Shown piece after piece: positions 35,585-43,774 of a stretch of 64,000 nt of DNA. The stretch is taken from NCBI GenBank assembly GCA_949296575.1, contig CASFPE010000035.1, positions 62,001-126,000 of the forward strand, in the 5' to 3' direction. Both the position numbers and the translations under genes were made by a program. This DNA comes from an uncultured Bacteroides sp. Lineage in GTDB: Bacteria; Bacteroidota; Bacteroidia; Bacteroidales; Bacteroidaceae. A model generated the notes under the pieces. The model ran no database searches. It had not been told where the DNA came from and saw only the letters and a list, made by a program, of their open reading frames with translations. Every line of letters begins with the position of its first letter. Position 1 is the first letter of the stretch.

Positions 35585-37153
35585 TTACCATACCACCACC
35601 GTGTAACGCCCCACGGCATGTTGCTCCTTCCCGTCCAGCAACTCGCGCAAAGGTTCCTGCCTGCGAAGGGAACGGTTGCGCACGAACACGATGGCGCGTT
35701 CCCCGCCGGAGAGGGCAGACTGAAGTTCCTCCCACGTCGTTTCCTCCACGTCCCTGCCAAGGTAAACCTCCATGCCGGAGGCACGTTTCACGTCATACGA
35801 ATAATACCGCCCGATGCCATACTTCTCCGAAAGCTCCGCACCCTTGCCTGCAAGGTTGCCATAACCTATCTCCGAGTTGATGCCCGGCACGAAGAACGAC
35901 ACCACGAACACGCCGCACAGCAAGCCCGTGGCCACCGTGCAGACTGCCTTCGCCAGACTCTTCTGGCGGTACAGCACGAACAGGGCATACACTCCCGCCA
36001 GCAGCATCACCGCCGCGCCCGCATACACCGGCACGGCATCGAGCATCGCCAGCGAATCCACCCGCCGGGCCAGCACCCACACGGCAGGCAACGACAGCAC
36101 CAGCACAAGGGCAGGCAACAGCACCGGCACGGAATACCACCGGCTCCAGCGGCGGCCGTCCTCCAGCCGTTGCAGCATCATCACCGAGAAGTAGGCCAGA
36201 AAGGGGTAAGCAGGCAGCAAATATATCTCAAGCTTGGCGCTGATGCACGACAGCATCACCAGCGACGTGCAGAACACCGTAAGGAAGAAACGCTCCACGT
36301 CCGTCCGAACCCAACGCTTCCACAGGCCCGCCACGAGCATCACCACGTAGAGGAGGCACCAAGGCGCGAACGCGATGCCGAACGTCTCGAAGTAGAAGAA
36401 GAAGCCCTTCTTGTGGCTAAAAGAGTCCACCGCGCGGTTCACCGTCTGGTTGAACAGCAGGTTGTCCAGGTAAGCACGGCCGCCTTCGGCATACACGCAC
36501 CCGAACCACGCCCCGCACAACACCAGCAGCACCAGCCAGAAACGCCAGCCGAGGTACCGACCCACAGTGCGCAGCCGCCCCTTCACTAACAGGAACACCA
36601 GGATGCCTGCCACGGGAATCATCACCCCGAACGGCCCTTTCGTGAACAGGGCAAGGAACACGCACAACGCCAGCAGCCAAGGGTCGCGCTTCCGCCCCCG
36701 CCCCTCGTACATGCGCCAGAACACATAGAGCGCCAGCACGATGAACATCGCCATCAGCATGTCCATCCGCAGCACCACCGCCCCGCCGATGAAATAGGCC
36801 GTGGTGAGCAACGCCATCTGCGCCGTCAGGCGGTGGCCGGGCGACAACTCGCGCCCTGCCCAGCGGTCCATCACCCACAATATCACGAACGCGGGCAGCA
36901 CCGAGAACAGCCCCAGCAGCAGCATGTTGTGTTCCCCCGCCAAGGCCCGCGCCGCCATCACAATCCACAGGTAGAGGGGCGGCTTGTCGGCATACGCCTC
37001 GCCTTGGTTGTAGAACGCAAACCAATGCCCGTCGCGCAACGCCTCGTCGGCGATGCTCAGGTAACGCAGTTCGTTGTCGGGCGTGAAATCGCGCAGGAGC
37101 AGGAGGGGCGCCAGCGCGGCAAACCACAGGAGGTACTTAACGTATTTCTTCAT
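35585..37153 (-). CDS. GT39-family membrane glycosyltransferase (ArnT/RgtA-like)
   Basis: A 522-residue multi-pass membrane protein. The N-terminus has the family sequence DFTPDNELRYLSIADEALRDG with the catalytic Asp/Glu pair, followed by DKPPLYLW, then about a dozen membrane helices and a soluble C-terminal domain. GT39/PMT-like enzymes take a sugar from a polyprenyl phosphate on the periplasmic side; ArnT uses aminoarabinose and RgtA uses galacturonic acid on lipid A or LPS core. Its last-but-one neighbour encodes a likely UDP-galacturonate-forming epimerase. It overlaps the LAB_N gene by 17 bases. Confidence 0.85.
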   Translation of the reverse strand: MKKYVKYLLWFAALAPLLLLRDFTPDNELRYLSIADEALRDGHWFAFYNQGEAYADKPPLYLWIVMAARALAGEHNMLLLGLFSVLPAFVILWVMDRWAGRELSPGHRLTAQMALLTTAYFIGGAVVLRMDMLMAMFIVLALYVFWRMYEGRGRKRDPWLLALCVFLALFTKGPFGVMIPVAGILVFLLVKGRLRTVGRYLGWRFWLVLLVLCGAWFGCVYAEGGRAYLDNLLFNQTVNRAVDSFSHKKGFFFYFETFGIAFAPWCLLYVVMLVAGLWKRWVRTDVERFFLTVFCTSLVMLSCISAKLEIYLLPAYPFLAYFSVMMLQRLEDGRRWSRWYSVPVLLPALVLVLSLPAVWVLARRVDSLAMLDAVPVYAGAAVMLLAGVYALFVLYRQKSLAKAVCTVATGLLCGVFVVSFFVPGINSEIGYGNLAGKGAELSEKYGIGRYYSYDVKRASGMEVYLGRDVEETTWEELQSALSGGERAIVFVRNRSLRRQEPLRELLDGKEQHAVGRYTVVVW

Positions 37154-37787
37154 CTTTCTCTATATTCTTGACCGCCCGGCGGGCGATGACAATATTGCGG
37201 ACATAGGCCACGAAACCCACCGACTGCCCAAGGACCAGCACCGGGTCGAGGCGGAAGATGCCGTAGGACACAATGACGGCCGAACCCGTCAGGCTGATGA
37301 CCCAGAACCCCACGGGCAGCACCGACTCGTGCCTCCGCCGCGAGTACAGCCACTGGTAAACGAAGCGCAAGGTGAAGATGATTTGCCCTGCCGACCCGTA
37401 GAGCAGCAGCCAGAAGGGGATGTCCTCGTTCATGAAGAACTCGCGCACGAAATCGTCCGCATGGCCCACCGCCAGCCCGGCCGCCGCCACCGGCGTGGCC
37501 GCCAGCAAGGCGCGCACCACCACCGGCACACGCGCCCACACGCCCTTCTCGTGGAGGTTCCAAAGGTAAATATAATAAGACACCACCTGCCCCAGGATGA
37601 TGGCGAAGTCGTCGCGCAGCCATCCGTAGATGAACAGCAGCCACGAACCCGCGATGCTCAGCACCCAGAACACCGACGGCGACACCACCCGCCGCGCGCG
37701 CTCCGACAATATCCACTGGCAGAGGATGCGGGCCGAGAAGAAGGCCTGGGCAAGGAAACCGATGGCGTAAACGAACATAAGCGTCAC
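37137..37787 (-). CDS. Membrane protein with two LAB_N (lipid-A-disaccharide synthase N-terminal-like) units
   Basis: A 216-residue membrane protein with about six helices in two similar halves: QAFFSARILCQWILSERAR with SVFWVLSIAGSWLLFIYGWL, and QIIFTLRFVYQWLYSRRRH with GFWVISLTGSAVIVSYGIFR. This pairing is the LAB_N domain, found as free-standing proteins beside lipid-modifying glycosyltransferase genes. It may help present or flip the polyprenyl-linked sugar, but no activity is proved. It overlaps its GT39 neighbour by 17 bases and the GT2 gene by 4. Confidence 0.8.
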   Translation of the reverse strand: MTLMFVYAIGFLAQAFFSARILCQWILSERARRVVSPSVFWVLSIAGSWLLFIYGWLRDDFAIILGQVVSYYIYLWNLHEKGVWARVPVVVRALLAATPVAAAGLAVGHADDFVREFFMNEDIPFWLLLYGSAGQIIFTLRFVYQWLYSRRRHESVLPVGFWVISLTGSAVIVSYGIFRLDPVLVLGQSVGFVAYVRNIVIARRAVKNIEKDEEIR

Positions 37788-38524
37788 TCCCCGATGTTGC
37801 TCTCGGCAACCGTGTAGTTAATGTAGCGTTTCTTCATCCACCGGTAGGCGAAGCAGTCCACAAAGGGCGACACCAGGCGGTTCCACAGGTGGTACTTCGA
37901 CACCCCGGCCACACGCGGGAAGTGGCGCACCGCCACCTCCTTCATCCGCCCGCCCTGCAACTGTATCAGGGCCGGCAGGAAACGGTGCATGCCCGTGAAG
38001 AAAGGCACCCGCTTGGCATAGGCCGACTGCATCACCTTCAGCGGGCAGCCGGTGTCCGTGGCCCCGTCGTGCGTCATCATGCGGCGGAAACCGTTGGCGA
38101 TGCGCGACTGCAGCCGCTTGAACAGCGTGTCCTTGCGGTGCGCCCGTATGCCCGTCACCAAGGCGTACTCCTTCACGTAGGGCAGCAGGAGGTTGAAATC
38201 GTCGGGCGCCGTCTGCAAGTCAGCGTCGATGTAGCCCACGTAAGGGGTCTGCGCCGCGTCGATGCCGGCCTTCATGGCCGCGCTCAAGCCCCCGTTGCGC
38301 TCCAAGGCGATGTAGAAGAAGTGCTTCTGGCGGCGGCATGCCTCGCGGATGCGCGGCAGGCTCGCGTCGCGCGAGCCGTCGTCCACGAACAGCACGCAAG
38401 CCGGATACAACGACTGGGGGAGGAACTCGGACAGCCGCAGCTCCAGCGCGGCGATGTTGTCCTCCTCATTATACACGGGCACGATGACCGTCAGTTCGTA
38501 GCCTTTCCAAGCATTCCCTTCCAT
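37784..38524 (-). CDS. GT2 family glycosyltransferase (polyprenyl-phosphate sugar synthase-like)
   Basis: A 246-residue cytoplasmic or membrane-associated GT-A enzyme. The N-terminus VIVPVYNEEDNI, the DDGSRDASL metal region, IDADLQTAPDDF (the DxD-type motif) and GCPLKVMQSA resemble DPM1/ArnC/RgtE enzymes that transfer sugar from UDP or GDP to undecaprenyl phosphate. Only a short C-terminal extension is present, without the two membrane helices of ArnC. With the epimerase, LAB_N protein and GT39 enzyme it forms a plausible Und-P-sugar pathway. A TACTTTTG element at 38564-38557 lies about 33 bases before the start. Confidence 0.85.
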   Translation of the reverse strand: MEGNAWKGYELTVIVPVYNEEDNIAALELRLSEFLPQSLYPACVLFVDDGSRDASLPRIREACRRQKHFFYIALERNGGLSAAMKAGIDAAQTPYVGYIDADLQTAPDDFNLLLPYVKEYALVTGIRAHRKDTLFKRLQSRIANGFRRMMTHDGATDTGCPLKVMQSAYAKRVPFFTGMHRFLPALIQLQGGRMKEVAVRHFPRVAGVSKYHLWNRLVSPFVDCFAYRWMKKRYINYTVAESNIGE

Positions 38525-38732
38525 ATTTCTTGATGTCTATCTGATGAATAAGACCACAAAAGTAAGGATAAAATCCCAACCGTGCGCCACAAATGTGCAA
38601 ATATATGCAAACCAAGGGCGCAAGAGGCCGCGAATCCCCCGCCCACGGCGGCGCAAAAAGGGGCATGCCGGGGACAGGGAGGCGGACTGGCCGGGACGCG
38701 CCGCCCCCTCACGCCTCCGTGCGCAAGGTGCA

Positions 38733-38950
38733 GGGGGAGGGTACATGTACCCCACTATGCCCCCCATCATGTACCCCCCAGGGGGAGGGAACATGTTCCC
38801 TCCCCTACCCCCCAACATGTTCCCAACGGGGGGAGGGTACGCGTTCCCCCTCCATACCCCCAACGCATTCCCCCCGTGGGGAGGGTACGCATTCCCCCAC
38901 CCATCCCCCAATGCGTTCCCCCATGGGGGAGGGAATGCGTTCCCCCTCGG
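38733..38950. repeat. 48-bp tandem repeat array of 24-bp half units
   Basis: GGGGGAGGG-type boxes recur with exact 48-base spacing: the A of each box is at 38738, 38786, 38834, 38882 and 38930. Each unit is two related 24-base halves, one of the form core-TTCCC-pyrimidine-rich and one ending in the G-rich box. The 6-base cores are ACATGT, ACGCGT, ACGCAT and ATGCGT, which are self-complementary or complementary to a neighbour. A partial further copy, CCCCCAATGCGTTCCCCC, lies at 38975-38992 out of phase. No function is evident. Confidence 0.85.
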
Positions 38951-39051
38951 CACACCGTGCGCACGGCGGCAGCGCCCCCAATGCGTTCCCCCTGCCGCCA
39001 TCGCCCGCGCCTGTTGCGCACATGGGGAAGCGCGGGGCGGGGAAGGGCATG

Positions 39052-39080
39052 AGAAAGGGGCGCGGCTTGCGCCGCGCCCC
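39052..39080 (-). terminator. Terminator of the leu operon
   Basis: A perfect 10-bp G+C stem (39057-39066 with 39071-39080) with a TTGC loop, followed by TTTCTC on the minus strand. It lies 25 bases after leuB. Confidence 0.72.
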
Positions 39081-39104
39081 TCACCGGGAAAGCCTTGCCA
39101 AAGG

Positions 39105-40187
39105 TCACGCCCCTGCCGCATCCCCGCCGCCCGACAGGACATGGGCGGCTATCCAGCGGGCCACCTCACGGGTGCCGCACGAGGGGCGGCCTTCCTCCTG
39201 GATGTCGGGCGTGCGCACCCCGGCCTCGAGCGACGCTTGCACGGCAAGGCGCACGGCGCGGGCCTCCTCGTCCAGCGCAAAGTGTTCCAGCAGCATGGCC
39301 ACGGACAGCACCTGCGCCAGGGGGTTGGCCACGTCGCGCCCGGCGGCCTCCGGCCAGGAGCCGTGGACGGGTTCGAAGACGGGGGTGCCGTCGCCCACGG
39401 AGGCGGAGGGCAGCAGCCCCATGGAGCCGCCCACCACGGACGCCTCGTCGGTGAGGATGTCGCCGAAGGTGTTCTCCGTCACCAGCACGTCGAACCACGC
39501 GGGGTCCTGCACGAGGCGCATGGCGGCGTTGTCCACATAGAGGAAGCCGGTGTCCACCTCCGGCCAGCGCGGGGCCATCTCCTGGGCCACGCGCCTCCAC
39601 AGGCGGGAGGAGGCCAGCACGTTGGCCTTGTCCACCACGGTGAGGCGGCGGCGGCGGCGCATCGCCATTTGGAAGGCCACGCGGAGGATGCGCTCCACCT
39701 CCGGGCGGGTGTAACGGTTTGTGTCCCAGGCCACGTCCGCGCCCTCGTGCTTCTCGCCGAAGTACATGCCGCCGGTCAGCTCGCGGATGCACACGAAGTC
39801 GGCCCCGCGCACCTTCTCCTCCTTCAGGGGCGAGAGGCGGGCCAGCTGGGGGAACACCTGCACGGGCCGTATGTTGGCGTAGAGGCCGAGGCGGCGGCGC
39901 ATGGCCAGCAGCCCCTGCTCCGGGCGCACGGGGGCGGCGGGGTCGAGGTCGTACTTGGGATGGCCCACGGCGGAGAACAGCACGGCGTCCGCCGCGCGGC
40001 ACACGTCGTAGGTCTCCTCCGGGAAGGGGTCGCCCGTGCGGTCGATGGCCTCCGCCCCGCAGCGGGCGTGGCGGTAACGGAACTCGTGCCCGAAGCGGGC
40101 GGCCACGGCGTCCATGACGGCCACGCCTGCGGCGGATATTTCCGGCCCGATGCCGTCGCCGGGCAATACTGCAATGTCCAGTTTCAT
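39105..40187 (-). CDS. leuB: 3-isopropylmalate dehydrogenase
   Basis: A 360-residue NAD-dependent decarboxylating dehydrogenase, the third step from 2-isopropylmalate to leucine, and also able to act on 3-methylmalate in the citramalate route to isoleucine. Features are [40 protein letters not shown], the catalytic Tyr/Lys region ([15 protein letters not shown]), DNAAMRLV and [13 protein letters not shown], and [16 protein letters not shown] for the nucleotide. It is the last gene of the operon. The region is markedly G+C-rich, and very long open frames run on the opposite strand as a result. Confidence 0.96.
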   Translation of the reverse strand: MKLDIAVLPGDGIGPEISAAGVAVMDAVAARFGHEFRYRHARCGAEAIDRTGDPFPEETYDVCRAADAVLFSAVGHPKYDLDPAAPVRPEQGLLAMRRRLGLYANIRPVQVFPQLARLSPLKEEKVRGADFVCIRELTGGMYFGEKHEGADVAWDTNRYTRPEVERILRVAFQMAMRRRRRLTVVDKANVLASSRLWRRVAQEMAPRWPEVDTGFLYVDNAAMRLVQDPAWFDVLVTENTFGDILTDEASVVGGSMGLLPSASVGDGTPVFEPVHGSWPEAAGRDVANPLAQVLSVAMLLEHFALDEEARAVRLAVQASLEAGVRTPDIQEEGRPSCGTREVARWIAAHVLSGGGDAAGA

Positions 40188-40193
40188 GATAGT

Positions 40194-41741
40194 CTATGGT
40201 TTAATGGGTTCATCATCTTCGTTTTCCATCAGGTTGAGCATCTTGATGGTGGCCTTGATGGCGGCCTCGGTCTGGTCGGCGTCCAGCCCGCGTGTGCGGT
40301 ACTGCCTGCCCCGGTGGGTCCACGTGATGGCGGCCTGCACCAGGGCGTCGGTGCGCCCGCCGGGGGGGATGGTCACGGCGTAGTTCTCCAGGCTGGGGAA
40401 GTCGCGCCCCAGCCGCTCGCGGTACACCTTTCGGAGGGCGCGGACGAAAGCGTCGTACTGCCCGTCGCCCCCGGAGCTTTCCTCGTAGTCCCTGCCGTCC
40501 ACCTCGATGCGGAGGGTGGCCGTGGGCCGCAGCCCCCCGGCCAAGGTGACGAAGTAGCTCTTCAGGCGGACGCGGGCGGTGTCCACGCCGTGCTTCAGCA
40601 CGTCGGCCACGATGTAGGGCAGGTCGTCCTGCGTCACGAGTTCCTTCTTGTCGCCCAGTTCGATGACGCGGTCGGTGACGCGGCGCATGCCGTCGTCGTC
40701 CAATTGCAGCCCCAGTTCCTCCAAGTTCTTGCGGATGTTGGCCCTGCCGCTGGTCTTGCCCAAGGCGTACTCGCGCTTGCGTCCGAAACGTTCGGGCGCC
40801 AAGGCGTTGGCGTAGAGGTTGCCCTTGCGGTCGCCGTCGGCATGCACGCCCGCCACCTGCGTGAAGGCGTTCTCGCCCACGACGGGCTTGTTCGGGGGAA
40901 TGGCCACGCCGCTGTACGACTCCACCACGCGGCTCACGTGGTTGAGGCGGCTCTCGTCGATGCGGGTCACGGCATGGAAGTGGTCCTTCAGGATGGCCTG
41001 CACGCTGGCCAGCGGGGCGTTGCCTGCCCGCTCGCCCAAGCCGTTGATGGTGGTGTGCAGGCCCTTGCAGCCGCTCAGGACGGCGGCCAGCACGTTGCTC
41101 ACGGCCAGGTCGTAGTCGTTGTGGGCATGGAAGTCGAAGTGGGTGCCGGGGTAGCGTTTCATCATCTTGCGCATGTACTCCACCACTTGCAGGGGGTTCA
41201 GCACGCCGAGGGTGTCGGGCAGCATGTAGCGGCGCACGGGAGCCTGCTTCAGCGCGTCCATGAGGGCGAACACGTATTCCGGGGAGTCCTTCATGCCGTT
41301 GCTCCAGTCCTCTAAATAGACGTTGCACTCCAGCCCCCTCCGGGCGGCGTAGTCCAAGGTGGCGCGTATGGCGGCAATATGCTCCTGCGGCGACTGCCCC
41401 AGCTGGCCTTCGCAATGGCGCAGGGAACCCTTGCACAAGAGGTTGGCCACGCGGCCGCCTGCCCCGGCAATCCAGTCGGCGGAAGCCGTGCCGTCCACGA
41501 AGCCCAGCACCTCCACGCGGCGGAGCATGCCGTGCGCCGCCGCCCATGCGCAGATGCGGGCCACGGCGTCGCGCTCGCCGTCGGACACCCGTGCGGAGGC
41601 CACCTCCACGCGGTCCACCTTCAGTTCCTCCAAGAGGAGGCGGGCGATCATCAGCTTCTCGTGCGGGAGGAACGACACGCCCCCCGTCTGCTCGCCGTCG
41701 CGCAGGGTGGTGTCCATGATTTCTATCACCGGGCGTTCCAT
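40194..41741 (-). CDS. cimA: (R)-citramalate synthase, Leptospira type
   Basis: A 515-residue homologue of 2-isopropylmalate synthase. The opening ([17 protein letters not shown], then VDRVEVASARVSDGE), VLGFVDG, NVYLEDWSNG, FDFHAHNDYDLAVSN and TQVAGVHADGD follow the Leptospira citramalate synthase as I recall it. The Tyr and Glu of VYLEDW correspond to its pyruvate-selecting Tyr144/Glu146. The metal site Asp of TTLRDGEQ and the HxH of HAHND are present, and a C-terminal LeuA-type regulatory domain follows. It would condense pyruvate and acetyl-CoA to citramalate, which LeuCD and LeuB turn into 2-oxobutyrate for isoleucine. A second isopropylmalate synthase is the alternative. Overlaps leuD by 16 bases. 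Confidence 0.82.
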   Translation of the reverse strand: MERPVIEIMDTTLRDGEQTGGVSFLPHEKLMIARLLLEELKVDRVEVASARVSDGERDAVARICAWAAAHGMLRRVEVLGFVDGTASADWIAGAGGRVANLLCKGSLRHCEGQLGQSPQEHIAAIRATLDYAARRGLECNVYLEDWSNGMKDSPEYVFALMDALKQAPVRRYMLPDTLGVLNPLQVVEYMRKMMKRYPGTHFDFHAHNDYDLAVSNVLAAVLSGCKGLHTTINGLGERAGNAPLASVQAILKDHFHAVTRIDESRLNHVSRVVESYSGVAIPPNKPVVGENAFTQVAGVHADGDRKGNLYANALAPERFGRKREYALGKTSGRANIRKNLEELGLQLDDDGMRRVTDRVIELGDKKELVTQDDLPYIVADVLKHGVDTARVRLKSYFVTLAGGLRPTATLRIEVDGRDYEESSGGDGQYDAFVRALRKVYRERLGRDFPSLENYAVTIPPGGRTDALVQAAITWTHRGRQYRTRGLDADQTEAAIKATIKMLNLMENEDDEPIKP

Positions 41742-42334
41742 GGGCAGGGGGATTGGGTTTCGTAGCGTTCAATCACGGCCTTGTCGCGGAGCAGGAGCCC
41801 GATGTCGTCCAAGCCCTCCATCAGGCACATCTTCTTGTAGGGGCTGATGTCGAAATGCTCGCTCCGCCCGGTGAGGCGGTCGGTGATGGTCTGCGCGGGA
41901 AGGTCGATGACCACCCCGGCCTTCGGGTCGGCGTAGATGCTGCGGAACAGGCCGGCCAAGAAGTCCTCGCCCACCACCACGGGCAATACGAAGTTGTTCA
42001 GCTCATTCTGCCGGTGGATGTCGGCGATGCTGCTGCTCACCACGGCGCGGAAGCCGTAGCCCGCGATGGCCCATGCGGCATGTTCGCGGCTGGAGCCGCA
42101 GCCGAAGTTGCGCCCGGCCACCAGCACCCGGCCGCCGTAGGCCGGGTTGTTCAGCACGAAGCTGTCTATCTTCCGGCCCTGCTTGTCGTAACGCCAGTCG
42201 CGGAACAGGTTCGCGCCAAACCCTTCGCGGGTGGTGGCTTTCAGGAAGCGGGCGGGAATGATTTGGTCGGTGTCGATATTCTCCAAAGGCAACGGCACGC
42301 AGGTGCTTGCCAGTATGTCAAACTTCTCTCTCAT
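41726..42334 (-). CDS. leuD: 3-isopropylmalate dehydratase small subunit
   Basis: A 202-residue subunit of the aconitase-like isomerase. DTDQIIPARFL is at the N-terminus, FGCGSSREHAAWAI is the swivel-domain active-site loop with the catalytic Ser, and ADIHRQNELNN follows. It pairs with LeuC to isomerise 2- to 3-isopropylmalate, and citramalate in the isoleucine branch. The gene starts about 30 bases after leuC and its end overlaps cimA by 16 bases, so it is co-translated with it. Confidence 0.96.
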   Translation of the reverse strand: MREKFDILASTCVPLPLENIDTDQIIPARFLKATTREGFGANLFRDWRYDKQGRKIDSFVLNNPAYGGRVLVAGRNFGCGSSREHAAWAIAGYGFRAVVSSSIADIHRQNELNNFVLPVVVGEDFLAGLFRSIYADPKAGVVIDLPAQTITDRLTGRSEHFDISPYKKMCLMEGLDDIGLLLRDKAVIERYETQSPCPWNAR

Positions 42335-42364
42335 CTCTATACCTATTATATATATGCATTCGGG

Positions 42365-43774
42365 TTATGGCTCGATAAACGTGCGGGGGTCGGCCACCTC
42401 TCCGGCAACGGCTGCCGCCGCCGCCACCAAAGGGCTGGCCAAGAGGGTGCGCGCGCCGGGACCTTGCCGCCCCTCGAAGTTGCGGTTGCTGGTGGATACG
42501 GCGTACATGCCTGCCGGCACCTTGTCGTCGTTCATCGCAAGGCAGGCGGAGCATCCCGGCTGCCGGAGGGAAAAGCCCGCCGCTTCCAGCACGCGGTCAA
42601 TCCCCTCGCGGCGCAGCTGCGCGTCCACCTCCCAGGAACCGGGGACTAACCATGCCACGACATGGGGAGCTTTGCGCCGCCCCTTCACCACGGAGGCAAA
42701 GGCGCGGAAGTCCTCGATGCGCCCGTTGGTGCAGGCACCGAGGAACACGTAGTCCACCCGCTTGCCCATCATCGGCTCGCCGGGGCGGAAGCCCATGTAC
42801 TCCAACGCACGGCGGAACGAAGCCTGCGACTCCTCCGGCACTTCCTCCAAACGCGGGATGCGTTGCGTGACGGCCACGCCCATGCCGGGGTTGGTGCCAT
42901 AGGTAATCATCGGCTCCACCTCTGCGGCATCGAAGCGCACTTCCTTGTCGAACACGGCATCGTCGCCGCTGCGGAGCGTCTGCCAATAGGCCACCGCCCG
43001 GTTCCAATCGTCGCCCTTGGGGGCATACTCCTTCCCCTCCAAGTAAGCAAAGGTCACCTCGTCGGGAGCCACCATGCCGCCCCGTGCGCCCATCTCGATG
43101 CTCAGGTTGCACAGCGTGAGCCGCCCCTCCATCGAGAGGGAACGGACAGCTTCGCCTGCATACTCCACGAAATACCCGGTGGCACCGCCCGTGGTCAGGC
43201 GGGAAATCAAGTACAAAGCCAAGTCTTTGGCGGTAACGCCCCGCCCCAAACGGCCGTCCACGGTGATGCGCATCGTCTTTGGGCGGTTCTGCAAGAGGCA
43301 TTGCGTGGCCAGCACCATCTCCACCTCGCTCGTGCCGATGCCGAAGGCCAACGCCCCCACCGCGCCATGCGTGGAGGTGTGCGAGTCGCCGCACACGATG
43401 GCCATGCCCGGAAGGGTCAGCCCGCGTTCGGGACCCACCACATGGATGATGCCGTTCTTCGGGTGCATCATCCCGAAATAGGACAGGCCAAAGTCGCGGG
43501 CGTTGCGCTCCAGTGCCTCCACTTGCGCCCTCGACACGGGGTCGGCAATGGGGCGGTCCTGCCCCATGGTGGGAGTGTTGTGGTCGGGCATGCAGTAAAC
43601 CTTCTCCGGGCGGAAGCACCTGATGCCCCGGCGGCGCAGGCCGTCGAAGGCTTGGGGGCTGGTCACTTCATGGCAATACAAGCGGTCAATGTACAGTTGC
43701 ACCGGCCCGCCCTCCAAGGTGCGAACCACGTGCGCATCCCATATCTTGTCGAATAGCGTGTTCATAGACTTCAT
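42365..43774 (-). CDS. leuC: 3-isopropylmalate dehydratase large subunit
   Basis: A 469-residue aconitase-family subunit carrying the [4Fe-4S] cluster. DKIWDAHVV and MPDHNTPTM lie at the N-terminus, [21 protein letters not shown] follows (here [17 protein letters not shown]), and the cluster Cys residues are in CTNGRIEDF and GCSACLAMN with the first near CGDS. The start overlaps the stop of leuA (ATGA at 43771-43774), so translation is coupled. An internal ATG four codons in is a possible start. Confidence 0.97.
   Translation of the reverse strand: MKSMNTLFDKIWDAHVVRTLEGGPVQLYIDRLYCHEVTSPQAFDGLRRRGIRCFRPEKVYCMPDHNTPTMGQDRPIADPVSRAQVEALERNARDFGLSYFGMMHPKNGIIHVVGPERGLTLPGMAIVCGDSHTSTHGAVGALAFGIGTSEVEMVLATQCLLQNRPKTMRITVDGRLGRGVTAKDLALYLISRLTTGGATGYFVEYAGEAVRSLSMEGRLTLCNLSIEMGARGGMVAPDEVTFAYLEGKEYAPKGDDWNRAVAYWQTLRSGDDAVFDKEVRFDAAEVEPMITYGTNPGMGVAVTQRIPRLEEVPEESQASFRRALEYMGFRPGEPMMGKRVDYVFLGACTNGRIEDFRAFASVVKGRRKAPHVVAWLVPGSWEVDAQLRREGIDRVLEAAGFSLRQPGCSACLAMNDDKVPAGMYAVSTSNRNFEGRQGPGARTLLASPLVAAAAAVAGEVADPRTFIEP

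Larger units (their letters stand above)
38525..39104. other. 580-bp intergenic region with minisatellite and terminator
   Basis: Contains the GT2 promoter element (38557-38564), a 48-bp tandem repeat array (38733-38990) and the leuB terminator (39052-39080). Both strands are open through the array, but these frames run on antisense into leuB and show no start signal, so no gene is called. Confidence 0.65.

Noticed and set aside
38733..38992. Tandem repeats as a CRISPR array
   Set aside because: Units are contiguous 48-base repeats without unique spacers of regular length, and no cas genes are near.
38544..41315. Very long plus-strand open frame of 923 codons through the minisatellite, leuB and cimA
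   Set aside because: It is antisense to two certain genes in a G+C-rich region, where stop codons are rare on all frames, and its peptide has no recognisable fold.
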